In this document: piece by piece, positions 32,680-41,643 of the stretch
Layout of the letters: each line of letters starts with the position of its first letter
How positions within the stretch are numbered: the first letter of the stretch is position 1
Assembly: GCF_000246855.1 (NCBI RefSeq)
Contig: NC_016609.1
Coordinates: 6,770,744 to 6,834,743 of the forward strand
Direction of reading: 5' to 3'
Origin: Niastella koreensis GR20-10
Lineage (GTDB): Bacteria; Bacteroidota; Bacteroidia; Chitinophagales; Chitinophagaceae
Length of the DNA stretch: 64,000 nt
The notes under the pieces: model-generated
The model's database searches: none
What the model was told of the DNA's origin: nothing
What the model saw: only the letters and a program-made list of their open reading frames with translations
Translations under genes and position numbers: made by a program

Positions 32680-33465
32680 ATGTACAAACTTGCATTTACT
32701 TTACTATTGATGCTTGCCATGACAAATTTGCCGGCCCAGTTTGAACAATCTTACCAAAAGAAAGAATTCATCAGCGGTGGCGATACGCTGCGCTATCGCA
32801 TTATGTATCCGCTTAATTATGATGCCCATAAAAAATATCCGCTGGTGCTGTTCCTGCATGGGGCCGGCGAACGTGGTAATGATAATGAGGCCCAGTTAAC
32901 CCATGGCGGTAAACTGTTTGCCGATTCTGTAATGCGGGAAAAATTCCCGGCCATTGTAGTGTTTCCGCAGTGCCCGCAGGAAGATTGGTGGGCACGCATT
33001 ACCCACGATCCCAATAAAAAAGATTCCCTTGGCAGCTTTGGTTTCGTCAGCGATCAGCCTATTGGCAAAAGCCTTGGCCTTGTAAGCCAACTGCTCGATA
33101 CCCTGGCAGCCAGTGGAACCATCAACACCCAAAAAATATACCTGGCCGGGCTGTCAATGGGTGGCATGGGCACCTTTGAACTGCTGTGGCGCAAACCCAA
33201 CTTCTTTGCCGCAGCCATTCCTATTTGTGGCGGTGGCGATCCGCAAAAAGTAACCATTTACGCTAAGAAATTTCCCATCTGGATCTTCCATGGCGGAAGC
33301 GATCCCGTTGTTTCGGTAAGTAATTCACGCCTGATGAACAATGCCCTTAAAGCAGCCGGCGCCCGGGTAAAATATACCGAGTACCCCGGGGTTGGGCATA
33401 ATAGCTGGGATAATGCTTTCGCAGAAGCAGATTTATTACCGTGGTTATTCAGTCAGAAAAAATAG
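32680..33465 (+). CDS. Secreted alpha/beta-hydrolase esterase
   Basis: 261 residues with signal peptide (MYKLAFTLLLMLAMTNLPAQ). Motifs: YPLVLFLHGAGERGND (oxyanion hole), nucleophile GLSMGGMG, Asp in HGGSDPVV and His in GVGHNSWD, all in order. It fits the dienelactone-hydrolase/PHB-depolymerase-like esterases often linked to polysaccharide deacetylation in Bacteroidota. Substrate not deducible and no CAZy genes are adjacent. Confidence 0.8.
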   Translation: MYKLAFTLLLMLAMTNLPAQFEQSYQKKEFISGGDTLRYRIMYPLNYDAHKKYPLVLFLHGAGERGNDNEAQLTHGGKLFADSVMREKFPAIVVFPQCPQEDWWARITHDPNKKDSLGSFGFVSDQPIGKSLGLVSQLLDTLAASGTINTQKIYLAGLSMGGMGTFELLWRKPNFFAAAIPICGGGDPQKVTIYAKKFPIWIFHGGSDPVVSVSNSRLMNNALKAAGARVKYTEYPGVGHNSWDNAFAEADLLPWLFSQKK

Positions 33466-33470
33466 GGAAA

Positions 33471-33562
33471 GAGCTTCAAGCTGTATTTGCCTGCGGCTTG
33501 CAACTTGCGGCTTGTAGCCTGTATTTGCTTACAGCTTTTGGCTTAAAGCTTACAGCTGCTTT
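33471..33562. repeat. Degenerate GCTTGCAGC/GCTTACAGC repeats
   Basis: Words such as CAAGCTGTA, CGGCTTGCAAC, CGGCTTGTAGC, TTACAGCTTTTGGC and TTACAGCTGC follow each other with a 9-12 bp period between the esterase gene and tgt. The same words recur at 50265-50315 and 62465-62495. The stop of tgt lies at the edge of the array. Confidence 0.6.
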
Positions 33563-33563
33563 C

Positions 33564-34703
33564 TTACAATCTCGTCTGCAACCTCACCACCATCTCATTC
33601 TTCCAGGAAACAAAATCTCCCTGTAGTATATGATGCCTTGCCTGGCGAACGAGCCATAAATAGAATGCGAGGTTATGTACGCTGGCGAGGGTGAGACCCA
33701 GGATCTCTTTTGACTTAACCAGGTGACGCAGATAGGCTTTTGAATAGTAGTTGCTCACCACACAGTCGATGCCGTCATCGAGGGGCGAGAAATCGGTCTC
33801 CCATTTTTTATTGTCGATATTGATAACGCCCTGCGAAGTAAACAGCATGGCATTACGGCCATTGCGGGTGGGCATAACACAGTCGAACATATCAACGCCA
33901 AGGGCAATACACTCCAGGATGTTCCAGGGGGTGCCCACGCCCATTAAATAACGGGGTTTGTGAACGGGTAAATTGTCGCAGCACAACCCGCACAGGTCAT
34001 ACAACATGTTATCGGGTTCGCCCACACTTAAGCCGCCAATGGCATTGCCTGTTGCCTCCTGGGAGGCAATGAATTCGCAGGAGGCTTTGCGCAGATCGGT
34101 ATAGGTGCTTCCCTGTACAATAGGAAACAGGTTTTGAGTATACCCGTATTTATCAGGGGTTTCGTTAAAACGCTTGAAACAACGGTCCAGCCAGCGATGC
34201 GTCAGGTGCATCGACTTTTCGGCATATTGATAATCGCTGGGGTATGGCGGACATTCATCAAATGCCATGATGATGTCGGCGCCAATGTTGCGTTGTATAT
34301 CCATTACCGATTCGGGTGTAAACAAATGCCGCGACCCATCGATATGTGACTGAAATAATACCCCTTCTTCTGTTATTTTCCGGGTGCCGGCCAGGGAAAA
34401 CACCTGGTAGCCGCCGCTATCCGTTAAAATTGGCCGTTCCCAGCCATTAAAACGGTGTAAACCACCCGCTTTTTCCAGCACTTCAGTACCGGGGCGCAGG
34501 TATAAGTGATACGTATTTCCCAATATAATGCTCGCATTCACTTCTTCCTTCAACTGTTGCTGACTCACCGCCTTTACACTGCCTACCGTTCCTACCGGCA
34601 TAAAGATGGGCGTGGCTATTTCACCATGATCGGTGACAATATGTCCTGCCCTGGCTTTTGTCTGGTTATCGGTATGTTGTAAAGTGAATTGTAATGCGGC
34701 CAT
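33564..34703 (-). CDS. tgt: tRNA-guanine(34) transglycosylase
   Basis: 379 residues from ATG 34703 (MAALQF). It exchanges guanine for preQ1 in the anticodon of Asn, Asp, His and Tyr tRNAs. Visible: MPVGTVGSVKAV, GNTYHLYLRPG, the catalytic Asp in LTDSGGYQVFSLAGTRK, GGLSVGEP and MGVGTPWNI. The C-terminal zinc site is odd: in place of the usual CxCxxC the sequence reads IDCVVS (33750-33770), leaving one Cys before SKAYLRHL and VHN. Activity may persist without zinc; see findings. Confidence 0.9.
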   Translation of the reverse strand: MAALQFTLQHTDNQTKARAGHIVTDHGEIATPIFMPVGTVGSVKAVSQQQLKEEVNASIILGNTYHLYLRPGTEVLEKAGGLHRFNGWERPILTDSGGYQVFSLAGTRKITEEGVLFQSHIDGSRHLFTPESVMDIQRNIGADIIMAFDECPPYPSDYQYAEKSMHLTHRWLDRCFKRFNETPDKYGYTQNLFPIVQGSTYTDLRKASCEFIASQEATGNAIGGLSVGEPDNMLYDLCGLCCDNLPVHKPRYLMGVGTPWNILECIALGVDMFDCVMPTRNGRNAMLFTSQGVINIDNKKWETDFSPLDDGIDCVVSNYYSKAYLRHLVKSKEILGLTLASVHNLAFYLWLVRQARHHILQGDFVSWKNEMVVRLQTRL

Positions 34704-34734
34704 TTTTATTTTATTGGGCTGCAAAGATAACCTG

Positions 34735-34925
34735 TTTCAAGTTCAAAGTTTTAAGTTTAAAGTCGTGCTTCCCGGTTTTGAGTTACAGGTTATTAGATTA
34801 AGTTTTTGAGTTCTGGGTTCTCTGTTTTGAGTTCGGAGTCCGGGTTGCCGCGTTGTGGCCTTTGCCCTTTGCCTTTCACACTACTGCCTACTGCCCATTG
34901 CCTGCTGCCTTTGAGCCACATTCCG
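34735..34925. repeat. Spacer of degenerate short repeats upstream of the glycosyltransferase gene
   Basis: The 300-bp gap 34704-35009 is packed with short words: CAAGTTCAAAGTTTTAAG, TTTTGAGTTCTGGGTTCTC, TTTTGAGTTCGGAG and then heptamer-like CCTTTGCC, CCTACTGCC, CATTGCCTGCTGCC. They belong to the same families as other spacers. At its right end TATTTTCG (34962-34969) could be a weak -7 element. Confidence 0.6.
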
Positions 34926-35009
34926 TTAACAACTTCGAATTAAAATCCCATTAGTTTGTCCTATTTTCGTGCAAAACCTTCACGGACCGTGCCTAAATTA
35001 TTTTCTCTT

Positions 35010-36149
35010 ATGGGCGAGATACAAACGTTTTTGATAACCTGGTGGCCTTGGATTTTGTTTTCACTGTTTTGTCTGGTTATACTGATCCAGTTAATTTACT
35101 ATATCGCATTTTTCCGGCGCGTGGCTTTTTTTAAACCTACTCTTAAAGAGAAATCGCAAACCCATGCGGTGAGCATTATTGTGTGCGCCCGTGACGAAGC
35201 AAATAATCTTACCAAATATTTACCGGGCGTGCTGGTACAAACCTACCCTTCCACGCATGAATTGATTGTGGTGAACCACAACAGCCAGGATGAAACCCGC
35301 TACCTGCTGGATGAATTTAAAAAGACCTTTAAAAACCTGCAGGCCATTAACCTGGAACAGGAAGCGCTGGGTATTCCCGGTAAAAAATACCCCCTGTCGA
35401 TAGGAATTAAAGAAGCCAAACACGAAATATTATTACTTACCGATGCGGATTGTGTACCTGCTTCAGAATTCTGGTTACAAAAAATGCAGGACGCCTACCA
35501 CGACGGTGTTGAAATAGTGCTGGGTTATGGCGCTTACAATAAAAAACCCGGTATCCTGAACAAGATCATTCGCTTTGAAACATTCCATTCGGCCCTGCAG
35601 TATATGTCGTATGCGCTTGCCGGTTTGCCGTATATGGGTGTGGGCAGAAACCTGTCGTATAAGCGCGAATTGTTCTTTCGCCAAAAAGGTTTTTCTTCCA
35701 TCAACCATGTAGCCAGCGGCGATGATGACCTGTTCATTAACCAGGTAGCTACCAAACACAATGTGAATGTGGTGCTCGATCAGGAAGCTTTTACGCTGTC
35801 GGAACCCAAACGTAAGTTTAGCGATTGGATCCGCCAGAAGAACCGCCACTACAGTACCAGCAAATTCTACAAACCAGTTCATAAGTTTCTATTAGGATTA
35901 TATTCCACTTCCCACTTTTTTCTGTACCCCCTGTTTGTATTGTGCCTGGTCTTTTTTGACTGGCGGTTAACACTGGGCGTTTTTGGCATCCGCTTTCTTT
36001 GGCAGGCGGTTGTATATTACAACGCAATGAAAAAGATGAATGAAAAGGATCTTTTTTACTGGTGGTGGATTTTAGATATCTGGATGTTCATACATTATTT
36101 CATCTTTGCTCCTTCAATATGGAGAAAGCCCAACAAAAACTGGAACTAA
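35010..36149 (+). CDS. Membrane-anchored GT2 family glycosyltransferase
   Basis: 379 residues from ATG 35010; a TTG at 34956 in the same frame is less likely. An N-terminal membrane segment (WWPWILFSLFCLVILIQLIYYIAF, in part) is followed by a GT-A domain: VSIIVCARDEANNL, ILLLTDADCVPAS with the DxD motif, GDDDLFINQVA, and the Q/RxxRW-like IRQKNRHYST. Two C-terminal membrane segments follow. Processive-type GT2 acting at the inner membrane; donor and acceptor unknown. It overlaps rsmG by 31 bp. Confidence 0.85.
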   Translation: MGEIQTFLITWWPWILFSLFCLVILIQLIYYIAFFRRVAFFKPTLKEKSQTHAVSIIVCARDEANNLTKYLPGVLVQTYPSTHELIVVNHNSQDETRYLLDEFKKTFKNLQAINLEQEALGIPGKKYPLSIGIKEAKHEILLLTDADCVPASEFWLQKMQDAYHDGVEIVLGYGAYNKKPGILNKIIRFETFHSALQYMSYALAGLPYMGVGRNLSYKRELFFRQKGFSSINHVASGDDDLFINQVATKHNVNVVLDQEAFTLSEPKRKFSDWIRQKNRHYSTSKFYKPVHKFLLGLYSTSHFFLYPLFVLCLVFFDWRLTLGVFGIRFLWQAVVYYNAMKKMNEKDLFYWWWILDIWMFIHYFIFAPSIWRKPNKNWN

Positions 36150-36769
36150 TCACCAAATATTTCGGTGATTTCAGCCCTGTTCAGCTGCAACAATTCGCCG
36201 CTTTGGACGAACTGTACAATGACTGGAACAGCAAGATCAATGTTATTTCGCGTAAAGACATGGAAAGCCTGTACGAAAAGCACGTGCTGCACTCTTTGGC
36301 TATTGCCACTGCTTTTGAGTTCAGGCCCGGTTCAACCATTGTTGACCTGGGTACAGGTGGTGGTTTTCCGGGTATACCCCTGGCCATCTTTTTTCCCGAG
36401 GTAAAGTTTCTTCTTGTAGATAGTATCGGTAAAAAATTAAAGGTAGTGGATGCAGTAGCGGAAGCACTGGAACTAAAGAATGTAACCACCCGCCATACGC
36501 GAATTGAAGAGATCAAAGACAAAAAGTTTGACTTTGTTGTTTCCAGAGCCGTAGCACCATTGAAAGACCTGTGGCAATGGTCGAAGCCATTGCTGAAGAA
36601 AGCTCAACCCAACAGCGAAAATCAAAAACCCGGACTCATCTGTTTAAAGGGGGGAGATTTATCGCAGGAGATCTCAGAAAGCGGTTGCAGACCCAGGTTA
36701 ATGGAAGTATTTGAGATCTTTGGTGAGGAATACTTCAAAGAGAAATATATGCTATATGTGTCTGTTTGA
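36119..36769 (+). CDS. rsmG: 16S rRNA (guanine(527)-N7)-methyltransferase
   Basis: 216 residues from ATG 36119 (MEKAQQKLELITKYF). AdoMet-binding motif VDLGTGGGFPGIPLAI, then FLLVDSIGKKLKVV and FDFVVSRAVAPL, all characteristic of RsmG (GidB). It adds the N7 methyl at G527 of 16S rRNA. The start lies inside the glycosyltransferase gene, so translation may be coupled. The spacer 36770-36943 shows GCGTTAAACGTTAAGCGTTAAGC repeats only. Confidence 0.9.
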   Translation: MEKAQQKLELITKYFGDFSPVQLQQFAALDELYNDWNSKINVISRKDMESLYEKHVLHSLAIATAFEFRPGSTIVDLGTGGGFPGIPLAIFFPEVKFLLVDSIGKKLKVVDAVAEALELKNVTTRHTRIEEIKDKKFDFVVSRAVAPLKDLWQWSKPLLKKAQPNSENQKPGLICLKGGDLSQEISESGCRPRLMEVFEIFGEEYFKEKYMLYVSV

Positions 36770-36943
36770 TTAAAGCGAAGTTTTGTGAAAATAACTGGCC
36801 GTTGCAGGTTGCATGTTTCAGCATACCGCGTTAAACGTTAAGCGTTAAGCCTTAATGAGTAACATTCAGGGTTTTTATTTATACCTGGTAAAACTACCTT
36901 AAAGTGGTATTTTACGTTTCGGCAAAAAACTGAACTTTGTATC

Positions 36944-37588
36944 ATGATGGATATTACTGTATGTATCGTTGACGATACAAAAGATATACGGTCTGCACTT
37001 GAACAGATTGTTACGATGTCGGAAGGATACCGGTTGCTGGGAAGTTGTGCTACAGCTGAAGAAGCGTTGGTAAGAATTCCCGAGCTTAAACCGCAGGTGG
37101 TGTTAATGGATATCAATCTCGGCGAAGGGGAAAGCGGGATAGATGTGGTGAGGCAGCTGAAAGCAGATTATCCTGAGATCCTGTTTATGATGTGTACAGT
37201 GTATGAGGATGATGAAAAGATCTTCGAGGCATTGAGCGCTGGCGCCAATGGATATATTTTGAAGAAAACAGCTCCACATAAATTACTGGAAGCCATTAGA
37301 GAACTACAGGAAGGCGGCGCGCCCATGAGCAGCCAGATAGCTCGTAAAGTAGTTCAGGCCTTTCAACAGAATAAAGCTGCCGCAGAAGCTACTGATAACA
37401 CGCTCAGTGTTTTATCTAATCGCGAAAAAGAAATCCTGGAATTACTGGCTAAAGGCATGCTGTACAAGGAAATTGCAGCCAGCTTATTCATTAGCCAGGA
37501 AACGGTGCGCAAACACGTATATCACATATACGAAAAGCTTCATGTAAATAATCGTGTTGAAGCTATTAATAAGTTCTTTGGTCGTTAA
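36944..37588 (+). CDS. NarL/LuxR-family response regulator
   Basis: 214 residues. Receiver: VCIVDDTKDIR acidic pair, phospho-Asp in VVLMDINLGEG, and Lys in YILKKTAPHKL. LuxR-type helix-turn-helix at the C-terminus: LSNREKEILELLAKGMLYKEIAASLFISQETVRKHVYHIYEKL (in sections). ATG 36944 and ATG 36947 are both possible. No histidine kinase is adjacent, so it is an orphan regulator in this window. The terminator at 37759 probably ends the transcript. Confidence 0.9.
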   Translation: MMDITVCIVDDTKDIRSALEQIVTMSEGYRLLGSCATAEEALVRIPELKPQVVLMDINLGEGESGIDVVRQLKADYPEILFMMCTVYEDDEKIFEALSAGANGYILKKTAPHKLLEAIRELQEGGAPMSSQIARKVVQAFQQNKAAAEATDNTLSVLSNREKEILELLAKGMLYKEIAASLFISQETVRKHVYHIYEKLHVNNRVEAINKFFGR

Positions 37589-37685
37589 ACAGTAGGGGGT
37601 AAGATCGTATTAGCATTTTAGCACAACAAAAATTACCCACAAAGTAGTATTGTTTAAAATCTAATACGAACCTAGTTTTGCATCG

Positions 37686-37788
37686 GGTTGTCACATCAAA
37701 TACTTACATGCCATTTTACCTTCCTGTGCTCTGTTTATCAATAACCTTATTTTGAAAGGGGGCCGTTCACTGTAGGACGGCCTTTTTT
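37686..37788 (+). ncRNA. Candidate small RNA between the response regulator and M1 peptidase genes
   Basis: A promoter-like pair, TTG at 37650-37652 and TAGTTTTG at 37673-37680 with a 20-bp spacer, is followed about 105 bp later by a good terminator, with no ORF in between. That is the layout of a small RNA of about 100 nt. The alternative is that the terminator merely serves the response-regulator gene. No known RNA family recognised. Confidence 0.35.
37759..37788 (+). terminator. Rho-independent terminator
   Basis: GGCCGT and ACGGCC pair around TCACTGTAGG, preceded by AAAGG and followed by six Ts. It may end the response-regulator transcript, a small RNA, or both. Confidence 0.7.
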
Positions 37789-37795
37789 GTTAATG

Positions 37796-37975
37796 TGATA
37801 ATTTGCTAATGTGCTGATGTGCTAATAAATACAGTCAGCTTTTTGTGTTTCTTATTAGCACATGACTTTTAAATTACCTGTTTAGTTACAAAAAAAACCG
37901 TCTTGACTTTAGTCAGGACGGTTTTTTTATTAGCCCATTCGCATATTAGCCCATTAGCATATTATCTTATTAGCC
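37796..37975. repeat. GCTAATGT-type octamer repeats flanking a terminator
   Basis: GTGATAATTTGCTAATGTGC and TGATGTGCTAATAAAT lie at 37796-37830, and TTAGCCCATTCGCATATTAG with further TTAGC words at 37932-37975. With the two terminators they fill the 400-bp gap 37589-37987. The same octamer family occurs in five other spacers. Confidence 0.6.
37894..37927. terminator. Bidirectional terminator, main target the M1 peptidase gene
   Basis: AAAACCGTCTTGAC pairs with GTCAGGACGGTTTT around TTTA (14 bp, one G-T), with A and T runs on both sides. A strong intrinsic terminator that works in both directions. Confidence 0.85.
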
Positions 37976-37987
37976 TATGCTGCTTCC

Positions 37988-40009
37988 CTACCAGGGGATA
38001 TCGAGTTTGTTATTATTTCTGTCTACATCAGCCATCCGCATAGAAGGATCAATTTCAATTACCTTTATCTCGGCCACCTTATGATTGATCTCGAACGTAT
38101 ACTCGGGGCTTGTCCATTTCCAGGGCTCATATACAGTGCGGGGAATGGATGCATCTTCAACCGGCTTTTCACCAAACATAAAATACTGCGGTATATAGGC
38201 CAACATCTTGCTGCCATCTTTAAACGTTATCAATACATCTAAAGGCATAGGCATATCGCCAATGCGGCGTAATTTTATCTTTGCTTTACCACCTTCTTCG
38301 GAGATGTCACCAATTTTATAGTCGATGGTTTTTGTAGTATTTACAAAGTATTCGCGGTACCAGTCCAGCTTCATGTCACTTGCTTTTTCCGCTACCCGGA
38401 TAAAGTCATTTACATTAGGATGTTTGAAGCGCCATTGATTATAATAATCCAACAAAATTTTATCGCGTACCTGGGCGCCAACAATATAGCCCAGCTGTTC
38501 CATAAACACCTCGCCTTTTGAATACGAAGCAACACTATAGGCAAAGTTCGTTTCAAAATGATCGGCATGGGTAGTTAACGGTTCTTCGAGGCGACTGTGG
38601 GCCAGGTTAAAGTAACTGTCATAAGCGTCATCGTGCGGATTAACAGCACCCAGGTATGATTTGCTTTTTGCCAACGAATCAACCAGCACCTTCTTACGCG
38701 GACCTGTACCTACTTCAGATTCCGATGCCTGTGAACCGGAAACTGTTTGGTAATAATTGGTTACGAGTGAAGCGGCGTAACTGGTAAAGCCTTCATCCAT
38801 CCAGGCGTACTCCGATTCATTGGTGCCCAGCATGCCCTGGTACCAGCTGTGCATCCATTCATGAAAGGCTGTGGTAATGCTTGGAACAACTATCAGGGTG
38901 CTCATGGGGTATTCCATACCGCCATCGCCTCCATGTACAAACGAATATTGTTTGTAGGGATAGGCGCCGAATTTCTTTTCAATAAAAGGCAATACGATTA
39001 CAGCTGCATCTGCTATGCGGTTCCATTCATTATCGAACCATTTAATATAGGCATCTGCATTGGCGTAATTCTTTTTCTTTTCTGGCGGTAAGGTTTCATA
39101 GGTTTTGCGCAGCAGGTCTTCCTCGCGGTTGTAGATCACATGAATTACCGGACCGCCGGCAATAGTGCGGGTCAAATGCACATACTCGGGATCGGCCGCC
39201 CACATAAAGTCGTGTACATTGGGAGCAACAAAACGCCAGGTTAAGGTAGGGCCTGCAGGCGCTGCCATTCTTACCCCGGGGTCCTGGTAACCAAAACCGA
39301 TCTGGTTAGGGTTTTGCAAATACCCGGTTCCACCAATCATGTATTTTTTATCGATTGTGATGTTCACCTCATAATCGCCCCACACTCCGTAAAACTCGCG
39401 GGCTATATATGGTGTGGGATGCCAGCCTTCATAATCATATTCGCACATTTTGGGATACCACTGGCTCATGGAGTAACGCACACCCGACATAGGGTTATCG
39501 CGGCCGCTGCGCCTGATTTGTAATGGCACCTGCGCTTCAAACTCCATTTCAAACACCACTTTTGCTTTGGGTAAAATGGGTACTGAAAGCGGTACTTCCA
39601 GAATGGTTTCATCTACCGAATACTTCAACGGAATGCCGTTCATTTTTAACGACAGCACCTTTTGATAACCTATTTCCTCCGGTTTCAGGTTCAGAATGCG
39701 GTCTTTAACCCGAGGGTCCCAGTCGGGCCGGTCACCGATCGTCTTCTGACCCAATACGCGGCTGCGGTTATCCATCATGCTATTGGGTTGAAAGGCGTTC
39801 CAGTATAAATGATAGAATACTTTTTTAAGGGTATCGGGAGAGTTATTGGTATACTCCAACCGTTGTTTACCGGTGAACCGGTTGGTAGTTACATTCATGT
39901 TAATATCCATTGTGTATTTCACCCGCTGTTGCCACCTGTCTGGTTGCGCCCATGCCACCACAGCTAAGAGAGTACAAGCCGTAAGCGTATAGATCCTTTT
40001 ACGCATCAT
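37988..40009 (-). CDS. Secreted M1-family zinc metallopeptidase
   Basis: 673 residues with signal peptide (RKRIYTLTACTLLAVVAWAQ). The zinc site is perfect for M1: HEWMHSW with a Glu exactly 18 residues after the second His (WMDEGFTSY). The exopeptidase-type motif is GGMEYP rather than the classical GAMEN, as in many Bacteroidota M1 enzymes. An N-terminal beta-sandwich (MDINMNVTTNRFTGKQRLEY) precedes it. Probably a periplasmic or secreted aminopeptidase that degrades peptides for nutrition. Confidence 0.9.
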   Translation of the reverse strand: MMRKRIYTLTACTLLAVVAWAQPDRWQQRVKYTMDINMNVTTNRFTGKQRLEYTNNSPDTLKKVFYHLYWNAFQPNSMMDNRSRVLGQKTIGDRPDWDPRVKDRILNLKPEEIGYQKVLSLKMNGIPLKYSVDETILEVPLSVPILPKAKVVFEMEFEAQVPLQIRRSGRDNPMSGVRYSMSQWYPKMCEYDYEGWHPTPYIAREFYGVWGDYEVNITIDKKYMIGGTGYLQNPNQIGFGYQDPGVRMAAPAGPTLTWRFVAPNVHDFMWAADPEYVHLTRTIAGGPVIHVIYNREEDLLRKTYETLPPEKKKNYANADAYIKWFDNEWNRIADAAVIVLPFIEKKFGAYPYKQYSFVHGGDGGMEYPMSTLIVVPSITTAFHEWMHSWYQGMLGTNESEYAWMDEGFTSYAASLVTNYYQTVSGSQASESEVGTGPRKKVLVDSLAKSKSYLGAVNPHDDAYDSYFNLAHSRLEEPLTTHADHFETNFAYSVASYSKGEVFMEQLGYIVGAQVRDKILLDYYNQWRFKHPNVNDFIRVAEKASDMKLDWYREYFVNTTKTIDYKIGDISEEGGKAKIKLRRIGDMPMPLDVLITFKDGSKMLAYIPQYFMFGEKPVEDASIPRTVYEPWKWTSPEYTFEINHKVAEIKVIEIDPSMRMADVDRNNNKLDIPW

Positions 40010-40156
40010 GTAAGTTTTATTTTAATGAAGTTTTCAAGTGCGGAAGGTAGTTAAAAAAGAAAAATGACAATTAGTTATACTTTATAACCGGTTAATAACC
40101 GGGTTGACACATTATAAACAGGCCCCTATTCATTTGAGATTCAACAGGCAACAGCA

Positions 40157-40188
40157 TAAAAAAATCCCCCCGGCATACCGGAGGGATC
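40157..40188 (-). terminator. Terminator after the PepSY-like gene
   Basis: On the minus strand ATCCCTCCGG and CCGGGGGGAT pair around TATG, followed by seven Ts. It lies 27 bp after the stop of the next gene upstream. The rest of 40010-40156 shows nothing recognisable. Confidence 0.8.
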
Positions 40189-40214
40189 ATTTAAAGCTAT
40201 CAATTACAGCCTGA

Positions 40215-40670
40215 TTACAGGGTGATGTTATCTCTCAGTAACCGGCCCGTGCTGTCGAAATACAATTGTTTTTTCTGAATATCATTTTTCTGGATCTCCA
40301 GGCGGTATTGTGTTTTGTCTTCGCGCAGCGCTATTTTATAGGCGTTCTTTATTTTCCAATCTTCTACATACTTACTTTTTTGAAAGCCTTCTTTTATAGG
40401 TGCAGGAATGCCGGCAGTGTCAATTTTATTCTCGGTGTTTTGCCACATCCCTTTATTGTTGAACTTGGCTTCGTAGTGCACTTTATCCAGATCGAAGTCG
40501 GCAGTAAAATTAGTTAAGTGATCGTGCCATTCTACATTCAGGGCGGTGGGGTATTTCTGCCGGAAGGCTTCGGTTACTTCGCTTGGAATTTTACGCACCT
40601 GTGCATCAGCGGTACTATATATGGCGGTAGTAAGACAAAGAGCCAGACAGTAATTAAAGAGTTTTTTCAT
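40215..40670 (-). CDS. Secreted PepSY-like (DUF2874) protein
   Basis: 151 residues from ATG 40670 (MKKLFNYCLALCLTTAIYSTADAQ signal peptide, in two parts). The pattern EVTEAFRQKYPTALNVEW and YEAKFNNKGMWQNTENKI is that of PepSY-like/DUF2874 proteins of Bacteroidota, whose fold resembles beta-lactamase inhibitor protein. Two half repeats are visible, the second degraded. Periplasmic; function not known. Confidence 0.8.
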   Translation of the reverse strand: MKKLFNYCLALCLTTAIYSTADAQVRKIPSEVTEAFRQKYPTALNVEWHDHLTNFTADFDLDKVHYEAKFNNKGMWQNTENKIDTAGIPAPIKEGFQKSKYVEDWKIKNAYKIALREDKTQYRLEIQKNDIQKKQLYFDSTGRLLRDNITL

Positions 40671-40743
40671 ATCAATATGCGTATTTATTAGGTTACCATG
40701 CAAATTTCAAACCTTGTTGCTACAATAAAAACTTAAAGTTCGT

Positions 40744-40885
40744 TAATAGTGAAGAGCAAGGCAAAGGGCAGAAGGCAGAGGGCAAAGTACCGCAACGCGG
40801 CCTTCCTTGTCAACTGGTCAACTTGTTAACTGATCAACTTGCATCTTCGATTCCTTTATCAACTTTGTTAACTATATCAACCCTA
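40744..40885. repeat. GGCAAAG and GTTAACTTG-type short repeats
   Basis: GCAAGGCAAAGGGCAGAAGG continues as heptamer-like words to about 40790; then CAACTGGTCAACTTGTTAAC and TGATCAACTTGC follow, and ATCAACTTTGTTAACTATATC up to the stop of rsmI. Both word families recur elsewhere in the window. Confidence 0.65.
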
Positions 40886-40890
40886 TCCAC

Positions 40891-41556
40891 TCATTCTTTA
40901 CCAGCCAACACAATCACTATTTCCCCCTTAACGTCCTTCTGCTGAAAATGTTCAACCAGCTCCTGCAAAGTTCCATGTGCATTTTCTTCAAACATTTTGG
41001 AGAGCTCGCGGCTTACACTGCATTGGCGGTCGGCGCCAAAGTATTGAACAAATTCCTGCAGGGTTTTAAGCAGGCGGTGTGGCGATTCATAAATGATCAT
41101 GGTACGATCTTCTTCAGCCAGTTTCTTCAACATGGTTTGACGGCCTTTTTTGGGTGGCAGGAAACCTTCAAATGTAAAGCGGGTCATGGGAAGTCCGCTG
41201 TTTACCAGGGCGGGAACAAAGGCAGTAGCGCCGGGCAGGCATTCTACTTTTATCTTTTGCTTTATGCATTCACGAACCAATAAAAAAGCGGCATCGGAAA
41301 TACCGGGCGTACCGGCATCAGAGATCATGGCCATCTTTTTACCTTCCTGTAACTGGCTTACGAGGTGCGGCACTATCTGGTGCTCGTTATGCATGTGATA
41401 GGCTGTAAGCGGCCGCGAGATCTGGTAGTGATTTAATAATTTACCGGAGGTTCGTGTATCTTCAGCCAATATCAGATCAACCTGCTTCAACACCTCCAGG
41501 GCCCTGAGCGTGATATCCTGCAAGTTGCCTATGGGTGTTGGTACTATATACAGCAT
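40891..41556 (-). CDS. rsmI: 16S rRNA (cytidine(1402)-2'-O)-methyltransferase
   Basis: 221 residues. The tetrapyrrole-methylase fold is clear: LYIVPTPIGNLQDITLRALEVL, LAEDTRTSGKLLNHY, MISDAGTPGISDA, GATAFVPALVNSG, and FEGFLPPKKGRQ. Shorter than E. coli RsmI (286 residues) because the C-terminal extension is absent, as is usual in Bacteroidota. It 2'-O-methylates C1402 of 16S rRNA. Spacers on both sides are repeat-filled. Confidence 0.9.
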   Translation of the reverse strand: MLYIVPTPIGNLQDITLRALEVLKQVDLILAEDTRTSGKLLNHYQISRPLTAYHMHNEHQIVPHLVSQLQEGKKMAMISDAGTPGISDAAFLLVRECIKQKIKVECLPGATAFVPALVNSGLPMTRFTFEGFLPPKKGRQTMLKKLAEEDRTMIIYESPHRLLKTLQEFVQYFGADRQCSVSRELSKMFEENAHGTLQELVEHFQQKDVKGEIVIVLAGKE

Positions 41557-41564
41557 AATATGGT

Positions 41565-41625
41565 CAATGTGCTAATGGGCTAATGTGATAATGGGCTAAT
41601 GTGCTAATATGCTAATGGAAGGAAA
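41565..41625. repeat. GCTAATGT-type octamer repeats
   Basis: TGTGCTAATGGGCTAATGTG, then ATAATGGGCTAATGTGCTAA and TATGCTAATGG: at least six degenerate copies of an 8-9 bp unit between rsmI and the four-helix-bundle gene. Confidence 0.75.
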
Positions 41626-41643
41626 TGACTACTCAATGACCAA

